Below, piece by piece: positions 23,278 to 35,914 of a stretch of 64,000 nucleotides of DNA; position 1 is the first letter of the stretch; every line of letters starts with the position of its first letter. A program made the position numbers and the translations under genes. The DNA lies in the NCBI GenBank assembly GCA_016081115.2, contig CM071928.1:59031950-59095949 (forward strand). Reading direction: 5' to 3'. Source of the DNA: Rehmannia glutinosa (taxonomy: Eukaryota; Streptophyta; Magnoliopsida; Lamiales; Orobanchaceae). The notes beneath the pieces were generated by a model. The model ran no database searches. It was not told where the DNA came from and was given only the letters and a program-made list of their open reading frames with translations.

Positions 23278-24107
23278 CATGGTTCGATGACTCGCCATCT
23301 TTCCTTACCCCCTTATGCTTGTATTTTGGAGCAGTGGCTTCGTAGTTCGACATTGTAAGGTCAATAATTGTGGACTTGGAATGGTTAGCCATCTTCATTG
23401 ATATTTGGACTTGATTTGATGAGAAGAGATGAGAGGTAGAGATTGTCCCAACTGGGCTTGCCAAAAATTTGTATTGTCTGCAAATTAATAAACAAGAAAA
23501 ATAGGACAAATTGAAGTTATATAAATCAAATGAAAAATATAGGTTACAATTTCTATTTCTTCCTCTGATTCTTCTCTTCAAAAATATAATATCTGGAAAT
23601 TGAGAATTTAGAGATGAACTCTTCAGCTTGATCTTCTCCAAACTTGAACTTGAATTTCAATAACGTTAATTCGATGGCTTGACAACTTGGTCTCGAATCA
23701 AACGTGATATATTTGATGATATTTGACTTGGATATTAGAACTTCTTGGTGGAATTGACTTTTTGATCTTCCTCCAAGATGAATTTGATATTTGATAACGT
23801 TAACTCGAGGGCTTAGCAGCTTATTCCAGAATCAAACGCCGTGATTTTAGTGGACTCCACGATGAACGCCTTGAATTTTGCCTTGAACACCGTGGATTTC
23901 CTTGAATTTGTTCTTTTAGACCTGAGAGAATTTCCTCCACCGTCTTCTTGATTATATTTTTCTCTTTGAATTGTGTTATAATTCCTTGAGAATGACCCCT
24001 ATTTATACTTATATATATATATATATATATGTTTACGACCCAGAGTATTCCCACACCAACCGGGGGCACATACCCCATACTTCCTTCGGACTATGGGACA
24101 TCCGTCA
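23278..24107 (-). repeat. LTR-like non-coding stretch with a TATA box
   Basis: The minus strand has AAGTATAAATAGGGGTC at about 23996-24012, followed by leader-like sequence with repeated TTGATAACGTTAACTCGA-type blocks (23660 and 23797). The 124-residue minus-strand frame 23641-23267 is unrecognised. It could be part of an older LTR into which element A inserted at 24107/24108; the family is not identified. Confidence 0.35.
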
Positions 24108-24394
24108 TGTTAATCCAAGTGGCTACGATAATCTAGAGGGGGTGAATAGATTATGCCGATATTCTGAGTTTCACTCTCTTTTTCGAAAGTGAAGATGATA
24201 GCAATAATATAAATGCGGAAAATAAACAACACACGTCAATTTATAGAGCTTCACCCCACCTAGGGACTACGTGCTCTACTACCCCAGTACATTCGGATGG
24301 GTTTCGAAAAAGAAAAAGAATTTTATTAATAATTACCAAAATTATTACAACTTCACCTTGAAGAGTACCACACTCTTCTTACAACACCTCTTTG

Positions 24395-24545
24395 AAGATT
24401 ACCATAATCTTCCTAGAAGATTACCACAATCTTCTAGCAACGGCACCTTGTGAAGATTACCACAATCTTCCAACTTGAAGAGCACCAAACTCTTCAACAC
24501 CTCGAAGAGCACCAAACTTTTCCGCAAGAAGATTACTACATTCTT
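24395..24545. repeat. Array of GAAGATTACCACAATCTTC hairpin units in the LTR
   Basis: Each unit is an interrupted palindrome (GAAGATT ... AATCTTC), repeated with variants GAAGAGCACCAAACTCTTC and GAAGAGTACCACACTCTTC, whose arms covary. It lies downstream of the TATA box, so it would be in the transcript leader. The same array is at 4632-4770 and 57775-57935. Confidence 0.7.
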
Positions 24546-24836
24546 CTTACACCTAACACTTAAGATCACCCAAATGTGCTCTTACTACAAGAACACTCAC
24601 AAGGATATCTTGTGTTTGAATGACGAACACAAATTCAAGATTGTAACTCGATAATAAATTATACAACTTTGAAGTGCAAGTGTAATTAAGAATTAAGCCT
24701 AGACCTCAAGATGTGAAAGTGAAATACTTAGGCTATTACAACAAGAATGTGAAAGTGAAGAACAAAATATTTGCCTTATATATCTCTTGTTGTGTTGTAG
24801 TGTTTTTTCTCCTGTTGTGTTGCTTCAAATCTTCCT

Positions 24837-24846
24837 CTATTTATAG
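24837..24846 (-). promoter_or_regulatory. LTR TATA box, element A
   Basis: Minus strand CTATAAATAG, placed as in element D, between the ACCGGT cluster and the hairpin array. Confidence 0.65.
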
Positions 24847-25012
24847 GAGAGGTCTTAGATTTGATTTCCAGACATAGGCTCCTTCTTGGAGATTGATATC
24901 TACAAAAAAAATGCAATTAAAATCAAGATTATAGCTGTTAGAAATCAGCCCCCTAAAATGAGGAAAAGTTGCCTGCAGGCTCAACGAATAGTTTGTTATC
25001 AAAAACATAGTG

Positions 25013-25258
25013 CAACCGGTCGAATAGAAATAAGAGTTTCAAAAATATCGTACAAAAATTACACAGGGTGACCGGCCGACATGGGGTCCGACCGGTCGAA
25101 CCCCTATTGGACCGGTTCAGCTCATTAAAATGCAATACAGAGAAGTTTGATCAATTCTCGGACACCATACCGGTCGACCTCTTGCAAAAATACGACCTTC
25201 AAGTTTATGTTTCGAAAATCTACTTCAGACATAGGTTGCCCTATCGGGCGACCGGTCG
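25013..25258. promoter_or_regulatory. ACCGGT palindrome cluster in U3 of element A
   Basis: Five ACCGGT cores (one further site as ACCGGCCG) occupy 245 bp upstream of the TATA box in transcription order, matching the cluster in element D. The 5' LTR of A breaks off within this cluster at about 58445. Confidence 0.5.
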
Positions 25259-25441
25259 AACACAAGACAGAAGTGTTGTCCATTTTTTGTCAAAAATAAA
25301 CTTCAAGAAATACTCCGAAAAATTAGTAAAAGCATTTTAGATCGATCGGGAGTATTTGGACAACATTTAGAAACATTATTTTGGTGTAAAAACACATTAA
25401 AACAAAATCATCAAAATCATGATAAAAACATTTATCTAACA

Positions 25442-27639
25442 AACTCCCCCTTTTTGATGATTACAAACCAAAACAATTTTAAGAGGTCGATTTTGAAAAC
25501 AAAACAAATTTTCCGATAAAAAATAACTATCCAGTTTAAGCAACAACTTTCCATGCATAATAGTCACAAGGATGGGACTAAAGATTTTCAAAACATTTTG
25601 CAAAAACTCCCCCTTTCAACATGCACAACAAGATAAATATAGAAGCAATCAAACAAAAGCTAAAAGCTCAGCTTTTACAATAGAAACTTGAATATCATGA
25701 TCTTAGAAGTTTCCCCTGTCAAAGAAACAACATTAGACATGTATATAAGTCCATAATACATCCCATGGACTAAGTATGTTTCACAGCTTATAGCTTTTTT
25801 TGCGAGTTTATTATAGCTTCTTTGAGCTAAAGAGCTTATTTCCTATTTCCCCCCCTTTAGAATCATCAAAAAGAATGTTAGCACGATAAAAACATCATTT
25901 ATTCATATCAAAGTGCGCAATAGTATCGATTTATCGAGCTTTTCGAACATTTAAGCTTAAAATCCAAATAAAAAGGAAAAAAGTCGATCATTTAACTTGC
26001 AAAAGCTCATTTGATTAGCAAAACATGATCTCTATAAATTTATAAGACTTTTGAAATCGAGAGAGACATGTAAGTGATGAAATTTTCTTTGAAACATTTT
26101 GTCGAACACTTGGTGTGCGTCGAATAAACCAAAAGATGTATATAGCCTTGTAATTGTAATCAAGTCAAAATTTTCATCACCAAATGCAATTCTATAAATA
26201 TAATCTATCAACAATCATCATACCCAACACACATATACAAAAATTCCATCAAAATATCAAAAATAAGCACTTTCTCAAGGGTTCAACCCAATTGAGATAA
26301 AGAAGGAATTAAACTTACCAATTAATTGGAGAAGTCGGGTAAGAATGATGAAATACAAGTAATATAAACTCAAAAATATAGAATATATAAGAAATAAATC
26401 ATTTTGAGTGAATTATGAGTGAAATTTGCAAAGGGGTCAAAAAATGGAAGAAAAACGCCAAAATGGCTAAGTTTGGGACATAATGCAATTTTAACCAAAA
26501 ATTATGCTAGCTTGACCGGTCGAAGGGGAGGTCGACGGGTCCAAGATGAGGTCGACCTCACTTCATTCGGTCACTGGAGCAGTTTTCTTTACTCTGTCCG
26601 AATTTTTATCCAAAAATCCAATTTTTCACCCCTAATTTTTAAAAACGCACAAAATGCAAACATAGACCTCATTCAATATGCATTATGCCTAAACAAGCTC
26701 GAAATGAGGTAAAAGACTCGGTGGTTAACGGTTTTAAAAATATCCGCGAGTTAAACTTGAGACGGAATTAAGCACATCTCAATTTGTTTTTTGTTAAGAA
26801 GCACAACCCCTTAGAAAATGATGTCGAATCTCAATATGTTTAGTTCGGTTATGAAGAACCAAATTTTGAGAAATTATTTACACCGGACTTGTTATCCCGA
26901 AAATATGAACGTTTTAAAACTTTGGATAAAACAAGCCATAAGAAGAAGTGCCTAATATTGAAATTTTCTTTTAAAGGCACTTTAATGAGATTCTTTGGGA
27001 TTATTTTTGAAATCGAGTACATAGGCAAACGGCATGAAGAATATTGATTCTATGAGAGAAATGAAAGTCGATGAACATACCTTGATATAGTTTGTCAACC
27101 AATATGCCTTTCTCAATCTTGACAAATCATGATATAGATAGCCATGGATAAGTCTATTATCATTTGTTCCTTAATACCAAAATATTTCCTACAAAATTTT
27201 GACAAAATATTTTGCACAAGAGCATAGTAATATCGGATAACATAGACAATATTGATATAAACCATCATAGAATTTGGACAAGTAGCACATGTTATACTTG
27301 TAAAAACCATCAATAGTAAAACATATAAGTTTTAATATGCTTATATGAAGCTATATAAGATCTCTTTTGAATTTTGAAAATCCGAGAGCATATAGTTGAG
27401 ACTTTATTTATAAGAAACATTTTGAAAAGGAATTTTGACAATCAAATCAAGAATAAAGACTTGAATATGTGCAATATTTATAAAAGACAAAATAAATGCA
27501 TAATTTAAGAAGAGAATACGAGTTACCAATTTTGCCATTGCCAAGGGTTGTATCTTTCCCATTGTTGATTATACCTTCTTCTTGAAAAGTGATTTTGTTG
27601 ATGATGTCTTCTCCTTTGATCAAATGGTGTGAACATTTG
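25442..27639. other. Non-coding 3' interior of element A
   Basis: No protein family is recognisable in any frame. It aligns with 323-3270 of element D, minus D's RT fragment. It includes another GACCGGTCG/GGTCGAC cluster at about 26515-26565. This is unusually long untranslated DNA for a copia element and fits a non-autonomous derivative. Confidence 0.6.
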
Positions 27640-28236
27640 TTGTCTATTTGATGAGTTGAATTTCCTTTAGCTTTTGTTGCGCCAAGTAACCTAACATGAA
27701 ATTTTCTTGTGGTACCATCAATTGTTTGGGTCCTTTGGGATTAGCATTGAGACTTTTAGGTCTCCAATAATAATTTGAGTTATTTCTAGCCCGACAAGTA
27801 TTTGCCGTGTGACCCTTTTTACCACAATAGAAGCAAGTAATAATTCTAGAAGCATAATGACCAACAAACATAGAGACTTGGGTTTTTTTCTTATCATCAA
27901 TAACATTAGGCTTATAACCAATTCCTAGTTGAACTTTAACAAATCCTTTTTCATGCAATCAATATCCTTAACAAGAGTACTATTTTCTTTTTCAAGGTTT
28001 CTAACCTTATTAAGTGTGGTAGTGTGAGCATAAGAAAGTGATTCATATGAAGCAAGTAAACTACCCTTTTCATTTTTCAAAATATTGAATTCCTTTTTCA
28101 AATTTTTGTATTTAAAGAGCAAGCTTTGGAATTCATTTTGAAGTTCATCAAAATCATTTTGCAACTCACCATAATCATCATGTAATTCAGTACTAAATGA
28201 GGTAAAAGAGTTAGAGCGTACCTCATTGTCTTCGTT
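27640..28236 (-). pseudogene. Element A gag, 3' half with coiled coil and second zinc knuckle
   Basis: The frame 28164-27925 is a heptad-rich coiled coil (NEFQSLLFKYKNLKKEF, VRNLEKENSTL). The frame 27958-27644 carries a CX2CX4HX4C knuckle (CFYCGKKGHTANTC) and then NPKGPKQLMVPQ, the usual tail before protease in Sireviruses. A frameshift separates the two. Element C interrupts the gene at 28236; its 5' half lies at 42263-43263. Confidence 0.75.
28232..28236. repeat. Target-site duplication of element C, left copy (TCGTT)
   Basis: TCGTT here and at 42258-42262 flanks the TGTTAGG...CCTACA termini of element C: a perfect 5-bp duplication, as integrase of copia elements makes. Confidence 0.92.
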
Positions 28237-29769
28237 TGTTAGGAATTTTATTGTTTAGATTTTGATGAATGCCATGTAAAACTTAGAATAGAAAGTTGGC
28301 ACCCCAATTCTTGTTGTAAAATGCATTGTAATGAATAGAGCTGGCCAAGCTGAGTCAAGACAGCTATGCCCTAACATGCAAGAAGACAATCAAGATCGGA
28401 AGGAAGACTCTGTGTGAGACAATTTGAGTATGGCAAAGAGAGTAGACGGGAACTCTGTGAAGAAGCGGTGAGATGCAACAGTGGAGCATCGGTCAAGTCA
28501 CCAAGAAAAGCCAAGTCTCAAGTTGAAGTGACAAGAGTCATCCAATGATTGGAAGGCGACTCTAAGTCACCTGGGAAAGCAAGGAAATGCAATCAAGTCG
28601 AGATAATCAGAAAGAACCGTTGCCGTAAAAATCAAGAGATTTACTTAAACAAGTAATATCTCCATACCACCTTTCTCGAGTGCTCGGTCGAGCGTGCAAT
28701 TGGGATGAACCAATGGGAAGCACCAAACCGTGTCGAACTCGAAAAGGTGAAAGAACAATTCATACGAGGAAATGGCAATTCCAAGAACGCAAGCCAACGA
28801 TCGCAAAGTGACTTTCAAAAATAAGCCTATCTCTTCAACGGGCAAATTTTTGAAAGTTCACTATAAAAGGCCGAGGAGTTTGTTTGAGAAAAGAGATGCA
28901 TGAATGACACATACGTGAGATACACAAGCATATTAGAAAAATCAAACAATCTCAATCCTCAAGCCTACATTTCAAGTACATCAATCCAACACTCACCGTG
29001 AAGGAAAGAGAACTTCAATCGGTTGAAGAGAAAAATATCGAAAACAAGGGGTCTACATTCCGGGAAGGATTGTAGAAAGGTTCAAGGTTGAACCAAGTCT
29101 TAAGCTTTTGGAGGGCTTCGTGATCAAATCCAAAGAGCTTGAGCAAGTGAGTCAGTAGTAGCAAAGCAAAATGCCTGTGAAGAAGTTGAGTCGTCACGAG
29201 AAGCCACCGAGTGATCAAGGCGTCTCAGGCATCGAGTCCCTAAGGATCAAGTCGGTTTGTTGTGATCAAGACTTGTATCCGGACTGCTACCACTTTATAA
29301 ACTGATCATTACTTAGTGGATTCCTCCGGGAGTTGGAGAAGAGAGGAGTAGAAGAATTACCCCATCTTCGAACCTCTATAAAAACTTTATCGTGTCATTT
29401 ACATTTCAAAGATTTAAATTCTGCACTTTTAATCGCTTATGTCTCACGATAAATTTGCTATCCATTTGATAATTTACAAGTACTAAATCAAGCTCTAATA
29501 TCTTGCTTAATCAAATTTAAGGGTGTTAAGTCTTCCGCTAAAAATAAAACCACAAATGAGTTAAATTGTAGCCAACAAATGAGTTACTCCATCAACACTC
29601 AAACTCGAGTGCATTTGAGAGATTAACTCTACTTGAGTGACTAATTCGATTGTCCATCAAGGACACAACTGTGTAAATTAACTCAGAGATTTAAAAGACT
29701 AAATCAAAATTTGGTAAGGTTATTCAACCCCCCTTCTAAACCTTACACTTACACCCCTTGGGACCTACA
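28237..29769 (+). repeat. Element C 5' LTR
   Basis: TGTTAGGAATTTT to GGGACCTACA, 1533 bp, with TATA box CTATAAAAGG at 28861-28870 and the identical frame of landmarks in the 3' LTR. It ends two bases before the primer-binding site. Confidence 0.92.
28861..28870 (+). promoter_or_regulatory. Element C 5' LTR TATA box
   Basis: CTATAAAAGG recurs at 41345-41354 in the 3' LTR and on the minus strand at 44482-44491 and 57073-57082 in element B. Element B continues GGCTGAGG, element C GGCCGAGG. Confidence 0.65.
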
Positions 29770-29771
29770 AG

Positions 29772-29783
29772 TGGTATCGGAGC
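29772..29783 (+). other. Primer-binding site of element C
   Basis: TGGTATCGGAGC lies two bases after the LTR; the usual plant initiator-Met tRNA site is TGGTATCAGAGC. The single change is CAG to CGG. Element B has the canonical form (complement at 56179-56190). Confidence 0.85.
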
Positions 29784-29894
29784 GGTTGGTTCATTGAACC
29801 CTCCGCATGGCGTTCTTGAACTAGATCTCCAAACTTTTCAAAGTCCGCTTTAGTACTTAAACTTTCAAAACTCTTTTTATTAAAAGTCATTATC

Positions 29895-31770
29895 ATGGAA
29901 GCAAATTTGACACGCATCCCTATGTTCACTATTGAAGAATTTGATGATTGGAAAATTCGTATGCGAGCTCATCTATCAAAGATTACATGATGAGATGTGG
30001 ATAGTAATAGAAGATGGGCCTCTACAAATATTAAAGGTGAACACAACTATACGAAGAGTTGCGGCTAAAGGAGAAAGAAGATGTTGCTCTAGACCGATCA
30101 TGGTTGAAAAACCAAGAACTGAGTGGACAAATGATGACAGAAAAAGATACAACCTGGATAATGTAGCCAAGGACATCCTCTACAAAACCTTGGACAAAGC
30201 CATGTTCAACAAAGTCAAATCATGCAAAACGGCTAAAGAAATGGGGACAAGTGACATTGATTTGTGAAGGCTCGGAAGCAAATCAAAGAAAACAAATTAT
30301 CGTGGGTCACATCTGAAGTTTGAAAATTTCAAAATGATCTCGGGAGAGAATCGGATCAACTAGACGCTCGGTTTACGAAATCACAAATGAGTCATCTACA
30401 CTTGGAAAGGAATATACACGAAGGAAATGTGTATGAAGATCCTAAAAAGTCTTCCAAATGAATGGGAAATGAAAGTCATGGCACTGAGACATTCCATGGA
30501 CCTATCAAAGACATCCAACCATGAACTATTCTCGGACCTCAAAGCCTATGAGTTTGAGTGAGAAGAAAAGACCAGAGGAAGAGACAAAATTGTACCCAAA
30601 ACAGTTGCTCTAATTGTCAAAGATGGGAAGAGAGTCGAGGTCAAAGAAAGAGATTGACCCGGAAGAAATAGCCCGATGGTTAAAAGATTTAACAAGTTCT
30701 TTAACAAGAACTACAAGAGAGGAAAGGGTGAATCTTCCGAGAAGACACTCGGCTCCCTCCAAATCAAGGGATGATAGGCCAACCAAGAGAATGGATCATC
30801 AACAAGTTGAGTATCAAAGGGTGACAACTCAAGAGTAGAAAGAGTGATCAAAAGGTGAATATCTATGTTGGAATTGTAGACAACCAGGTCACTATGCCAT
30901 TGATTGCTCATATCCTGTAGTCAACAAGTACAGAATGAAGAAGAAAGAAAGGTCTTGAGAGAAAGAAGACAAGAAAAGAAAAAGGCAATGATGGCTGCAG
31001 AGATCTGGCGAGACAAAGTCAAGAGAGACAAATGATTCGAGAGCAAAGAAGCCGACTACTCGAGTGACTCGAAGAAGAAGCCTTGATCCGCTTAATGGCC
31101 AAACAACAAGATCAAGAAGATGAGGTACAATCTAATTCAACAAGCTCGGACACTAGTGATAGTGACTATGAAAACACACACTTCATCACCTACTGATCTT
31201 TATGATTCATTAGGCAAAATGATGAAAGATTTTGAGCACATTAAATCCTCACACACACTATTGAATGAGGAAAACAGCCTACTTAAAGGTCAAAACTCAA
31301 AGTGACTAAGGAGTTGAGTACTCTAAGTCAAATAGTCATGAAAATGAAAGTTTAAAAATGAAAATGCTAAATTAGTAGCGAAATTGCTGCTATAGAAAAG
31401 AGGGAGAATGACCTCAAAAATGTTATTGCCTCATTCACTAAGGCATCTAAATCATTGGATGATCTTATTATGAGTCAAAGAGAATGTGGAGACAAGACAG
31501 GCATAGGATTTAATTCCTTTGTGCCATGTCAAACCTCAAGAGTAATTTTGGAAAAAGGATCTTCAAGTTATGAAGAGTCCGAAAAATCCAAAACTCTAAA
31601 TATTGCACACACTTTCACTCCAAAGCACAATACTAAGCAAACGGCCTTGGTTACAAAGGAAAAGGAAAATGACCGATTGAGTGTCTTTGGAAGGACAAAC
31701 CGAGAAGAAATTCACCAAGTCCTCAAAGAAACTCCAAAAGCAGAAAATACTCAGTAAAGAAGAAACAGAG
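29895..31770 (+). pseudogene. Element C gag
   Basis: It begins ATGGAAGCAAATTTG with the copia gag start (RIPMFTIEEFDDWKIRM), then loses frame at 29980 where element B reads a continuous CATCATGTAAAGC complement. The CX2CX4HX4C knuckle CWNCRQPGHYAIDC is at about 30868-30910. It is followed by a Ser/Glu-rich and coiled-coil section (SSPTDLYDSLGKMMKDF at 31180-31230). At least six frameshifts. The protein would form the particle and bind RNA. Confidence 0.8.
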
Positions 31771-32239
31771 CTACCAAAAATTCCGGAAAATCCATAAAAG
31801 AAATACATATGATGGGAATGGTAGAAAATATCCAAGCAAAGCTGATTGGAACAATGTGAACTATCAAAGATAGACTTATGGAATATAAGCCCAGATGGCA
31901 AAGGCACAGAACTCGGCAAAGGCCATTCCAAAAGCACAAGAGCTTTCATCAACACATATGTACCTAGGCACTACACTCAAAAACACCACAATTACCCAAG
32001 GAAGGCAATTGCTAAAACACATAAGAAGGCATACGGACAAAAGAGACAAACAGTATGAACCTAGAATCCCAAGCAATTTGCCAGGATTAATTATGATTAT
32101 GGCACTCGATAGATGGCAACCCCTTAGAGTCAAATCATTTGGCTATAGGTTGGTTGGATCATCTTACAATTCTAACCCCTCGGACCCGCACAAGTATGGG
32201 TACCTAAAACTTAATTTCCTTGATTGCGGGTTCAAGGAA

Positions 32240-33290
32240 CAGTGAGTGCCAAGGAACCTGGTACATGGATAGTGGATGTTCCGGACATATGACAGAAATA
32301 AGAGAAATTTGTCAAAATTCAAGGAAGTCAAAGGAGCCAAAGTCATATTTGGAGGAAATGAAGCTCTGGTGAAATAAGAGGCATTGGATCCATCAAGAGG
32401 AATGGATTAGAAATCACGATGTTGCATATGTTGAAGGACTCAACTTCAACTTACGATCGGCTCCGTGACAAGGGCTACAATGTTGGATTCAACATGGGTG
32501 TATGCCAAATCAAGGATATTGAATCAAATGAAGTTGTCTTTGCAAGGAAGTAGACAGAAGAATATGTATGTAGTGGATTGGTCAATCGCAACACCCAAAG
32601 ACTGCTTTAGTCTACTAGCAAAGAAAGCAGCATTAATCAAGTTAGGCGTGGCACAAAAAGGTAGTCACCCGAATTTCAAAATAATTAACAAGCTAGCAAG
32701 AAGTCATCTTGTAGAAGGACTTCCAGGACTCGATATATAAGAAGGAGAGTATATGTGATGCATGTCAAAAGGGAAAACAAATCAAGTCGTCATTCAAAGA
32801 AAAGACATGCCCATCCTCAACAAGAATACTGCATCTCCGCTTCATATGGATCTATTTGGCCCAAAGGAACCAAACCGGATAAGTGGAAAGAAATACACCT
32901 TGGTGGTAGTAGATGATTACTCAAGATATACATGGACAATATTCATGTGCAAGAAGAAAGAAACCCTACAAAAACTACCACAAATGATGAAGAGGATTCA
33001 AAATGAGAAGAGTCAAACCATTATCAAAATAAGATCGGATAGAGGAACCGAGTTTGTCAATGGAATAATAACTCAAGATCTTGTATTGAGAATGGTATTG
33101 GCCATGAACTATCGGCGACAAGAACTCCACGTGAATGGAGTTGCGAAAAGAAGGAACAAAACCCTCAAAGAAGCAACAAGGACCATGTTAGGACAAGGGT
33201 TACCAAAAAGATTTTGGGTGAAGCAATCAACACACTTGCTACACCCAAAACAGATGTATGATAAATAGACAAATGACAAAGACTCCCTAT
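32240..33290 (+). pseudogene. Element C protease and integrase
   Basis: The protease motif GTWYMDSGCS is at 32258-32290 (catalytic Asp at 32267). The GAG-pre-integrase zinc part is broken. The integrase core runs in the frame 32762-33268: MDLFGP (first Asp), IRSDRGTEF (second Asp). The region where element B keeps the third acidic residue (VAEERN) reads VAKRRN here, through a GCAGAAG to GCGAAAAG change. Element B is the better reference for this segment. Confidence 0.85.
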
Positions 33291-33839
33291 GAGATCCGGA
33301 TGGAAGAAAACCAAATGTTGCATATTTCAGGATATTTGGATGTAAATGCTTCATCCACAACAATGGCAAAAACAACCTAAAGGCTTTTGATGCTAAAGTC
33401 GATGAAGGTATCTTCTTAGGATACTCAAATTGAAAGCAAAGCCTACTAATACTCAACAAAAGAACTATGGTTACGAGAGAAATCCATTCATGTAGTATTC
33501 GATGAGCCAAATGTGAATGGAGAAGACATTGAAGAGTCGACGATAAGCTGAATCATCCAATCATACGAAGAGTCCCTATCTTTGAAGTCAAGCGGAATTA
33601 TCAATTCGAGAAGAAGATGAGATAGTCAATCTCAAAAGCGGTGGGAAATCTGCGGTGAGTGACCACGAGAGAGCCGACCACATCAACACAAATGCAAGTC
33701 GATCAATCGCTAACTTACTCCAACTGATGTAAGATGGCCGAGAGACCATCCACCGAGAACTTGTCATTGGAGATATGAGAGAAGGTGTCAAAACAAGATC
33801 CGAACTCAACAAGAAGCTATGTTCACATGCTTCATTTCG

Positions 33840-35360
33840 CAAATAGAGCCAAAAGATGTGTCACAAGCATTGGATGACACACATTGGATTCAAGCTATGC
33901 AAGAAGAGTCAAATTAGTTTGAGAGAAATAAAGTATGGGAACTAGTGCAAAGACCCATACATCAAAATGTTATTGGAACCAAATGGGTATTCGAAAATAA
34001 GATGAACGAGGAAGGCTCGTGGTAAGAAACAAAGCAAGACTGTAGCCAAAGGATATTGCCAAGAAGAAGGGATAGATTTTGATGAAACATTTGCCCCGTA
34101 GCAAGATTGGAAGCTATAAGGATGTTTCTTGCCTATGCGACTCACAAGAATTTCATTGTATATCGATGGATGTAAAAAGTGCATTCCTAAACGGTTTATT
34201 GGAAGAAGAAGTATATGTTGAACAACCTCCGGATTTGAGCGGAAGACTCTTGGAGACAAGGTATACAAACTCAAGAAAGCCATGTATGGATTGAAACAGG
34301 CACCCGAGCATGGTATGATACCCTGTCACAATTCCTAACGAGAATGGATTCACAAAAGGAAAAGTAGATAGAACACTTTTCGAGAATTCAAGACAAGAAG
34401 AGTATCTTTGCTTGTTCAAATATATGTGGATGACATCATTTTTGGATCCACTAACAAAGAGTCGTGTGAAAAATTCTCAAACCTCATGCAAAGTAAATTT
34501 GAAATGAGCATGATGGGAGAACGACATTCTTCCTTGGACTTCAAGTGAAACAATTGAAGGATGGAACCTTCATAAGTCAAACAAAATATACCGTAGATTT
34601 AATGAAGAAGTTTGGTATGGAAGAGAAGTCTTGATAAAAATACCAATGAACACATCGATTAAAATGGACATGGATGCGGATGGCAAGCTCAGTAGATCAA
34701 ACAAGATCTGAGCACTTATTGGATCACTGCTCTATCTCACAAAGCGGGCCGGACATCACCTTTGTTGTAGGTGTATGTGCAAGATTTCAATCTGCTCCAA
34801 AAGAGAGCCATATGACAAAGCTAAAAAGAATACTTGAGATACTTGAAAGGAAGCCAAGAAGTAGGCCTATGGTATCCAAAGGAAGGTGGATTCAAGCTAA
34901 TTGGCTATTCGGACTCGACTACGCTGGATGCGAGTGGACAGGAAAAGAGCACTTTAGGTACTGTCAAATGCTAGGAACAGACTAATTTCTGGTTTAGCAA
35001 GAAGCAAAACTCAATAGCCACCTCTACAGGTGAGGCGAGAATACATAGCTACGGGCAGTGTTTGTGCCCAAGTCCTATGGATGAGACAACAAATGAGAGA
35101 CTATGAAGTTGAAGAAAAAGAAATTCCAATCATGTGTGATAACACAAGTGCCATTGCAATCACTCAAAATCTGTGTTGCACTCAAGAACAAAACATATAG
35201 ATGTCGGATATCATTTTATAAGAGATCATGTTGAAAAGAAGGACATTATCTTGGAATACATCTCAACGATAAACAACTAGCCGACATCTTCACAAAACCA
35301 TTATGTGAGTCAAGATTTGAAGAACTCAAGCATGAGTTGGGGTTAATTGAGTGGTGACAC
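33840..35360 (+). pseudogene. Element C reverse transcriptase and RNase H
   Basis: RT landmarks include GTKWVFENK (33970-34000), MDVKSAFLNGLLEEEVYVEQPP (34165-34232), the catalytic QIYVDDIIFG (YVDD at 34423-34434) and MSMMGE (34508 on). RNase H follows, ending ADIFTKPL and HELGLIEW before TGA at about 35356. Frameshifts lie throughout. The C-terminal ADIFTKPL, lost in element B, is kept here. Confidence 0.85.
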
Positions 35361-35914
35361 TCGAGGATTTAATCAAAGAAGAGTATTAGAACAGAAAAAA
35401 AAAAAAGGAGCTGAAAACAAAAATCAGCTTCAAGAATCACCAGATCGGAAAAGACAGGCTACTACACCAAGTCACCGATAGCCGAGTCACTAAGAGAACC
35501 GCGAGGAGTAGAGTTAAATCGGCTAAGAGATAAGTGAATAACTTATGAGCAACGTCACAAAAACGCAATGTTTTTGACTTAGCGGGAATGTTTTAAGAAA
35601 CACGTCGAATAATGATGATGTGTACAAACATAAAGCGCACACTAAACTTATGATTGGATATAAATGCTTTGCCGCATTAAATACGAGACGTGAAATGCTC
35701 AATAGGCGTGCAAAATCCAAGCCGTTGATTTCGATCACAATTCAAAAACCGTCCGCGCCCTTTCATAAACCATATTTAAACCATTTTCGTCCGTTTCTCT
35801 CTCACACTTCTAAAAACTGTTCATCTTTTTCTCTCAAAAGCAAAGGCAAACTACTCTCAAACCCTATCAACATTCAAATCAATTTCGAGATTTTTCTTGA
35901 TATAATTCTGAGAA

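Larger units (their letters stand above)
24108..25441 (-). repeat. Element A 3' LTR
   Basis: It starts TGTTAATCCAAGTGG and ends TTTATCTAACA, a complete LTR of 1334 bp, immediately followed by the purine-tract complement AACTCCCCCTTTTT. It contains a single U3 unit (no 144-bp duplication), an ACCGGT cluster (25013-25258), a TATA box (24837-24846) and an inverted-repeat array (24395-24545). Confidence 0.85.
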
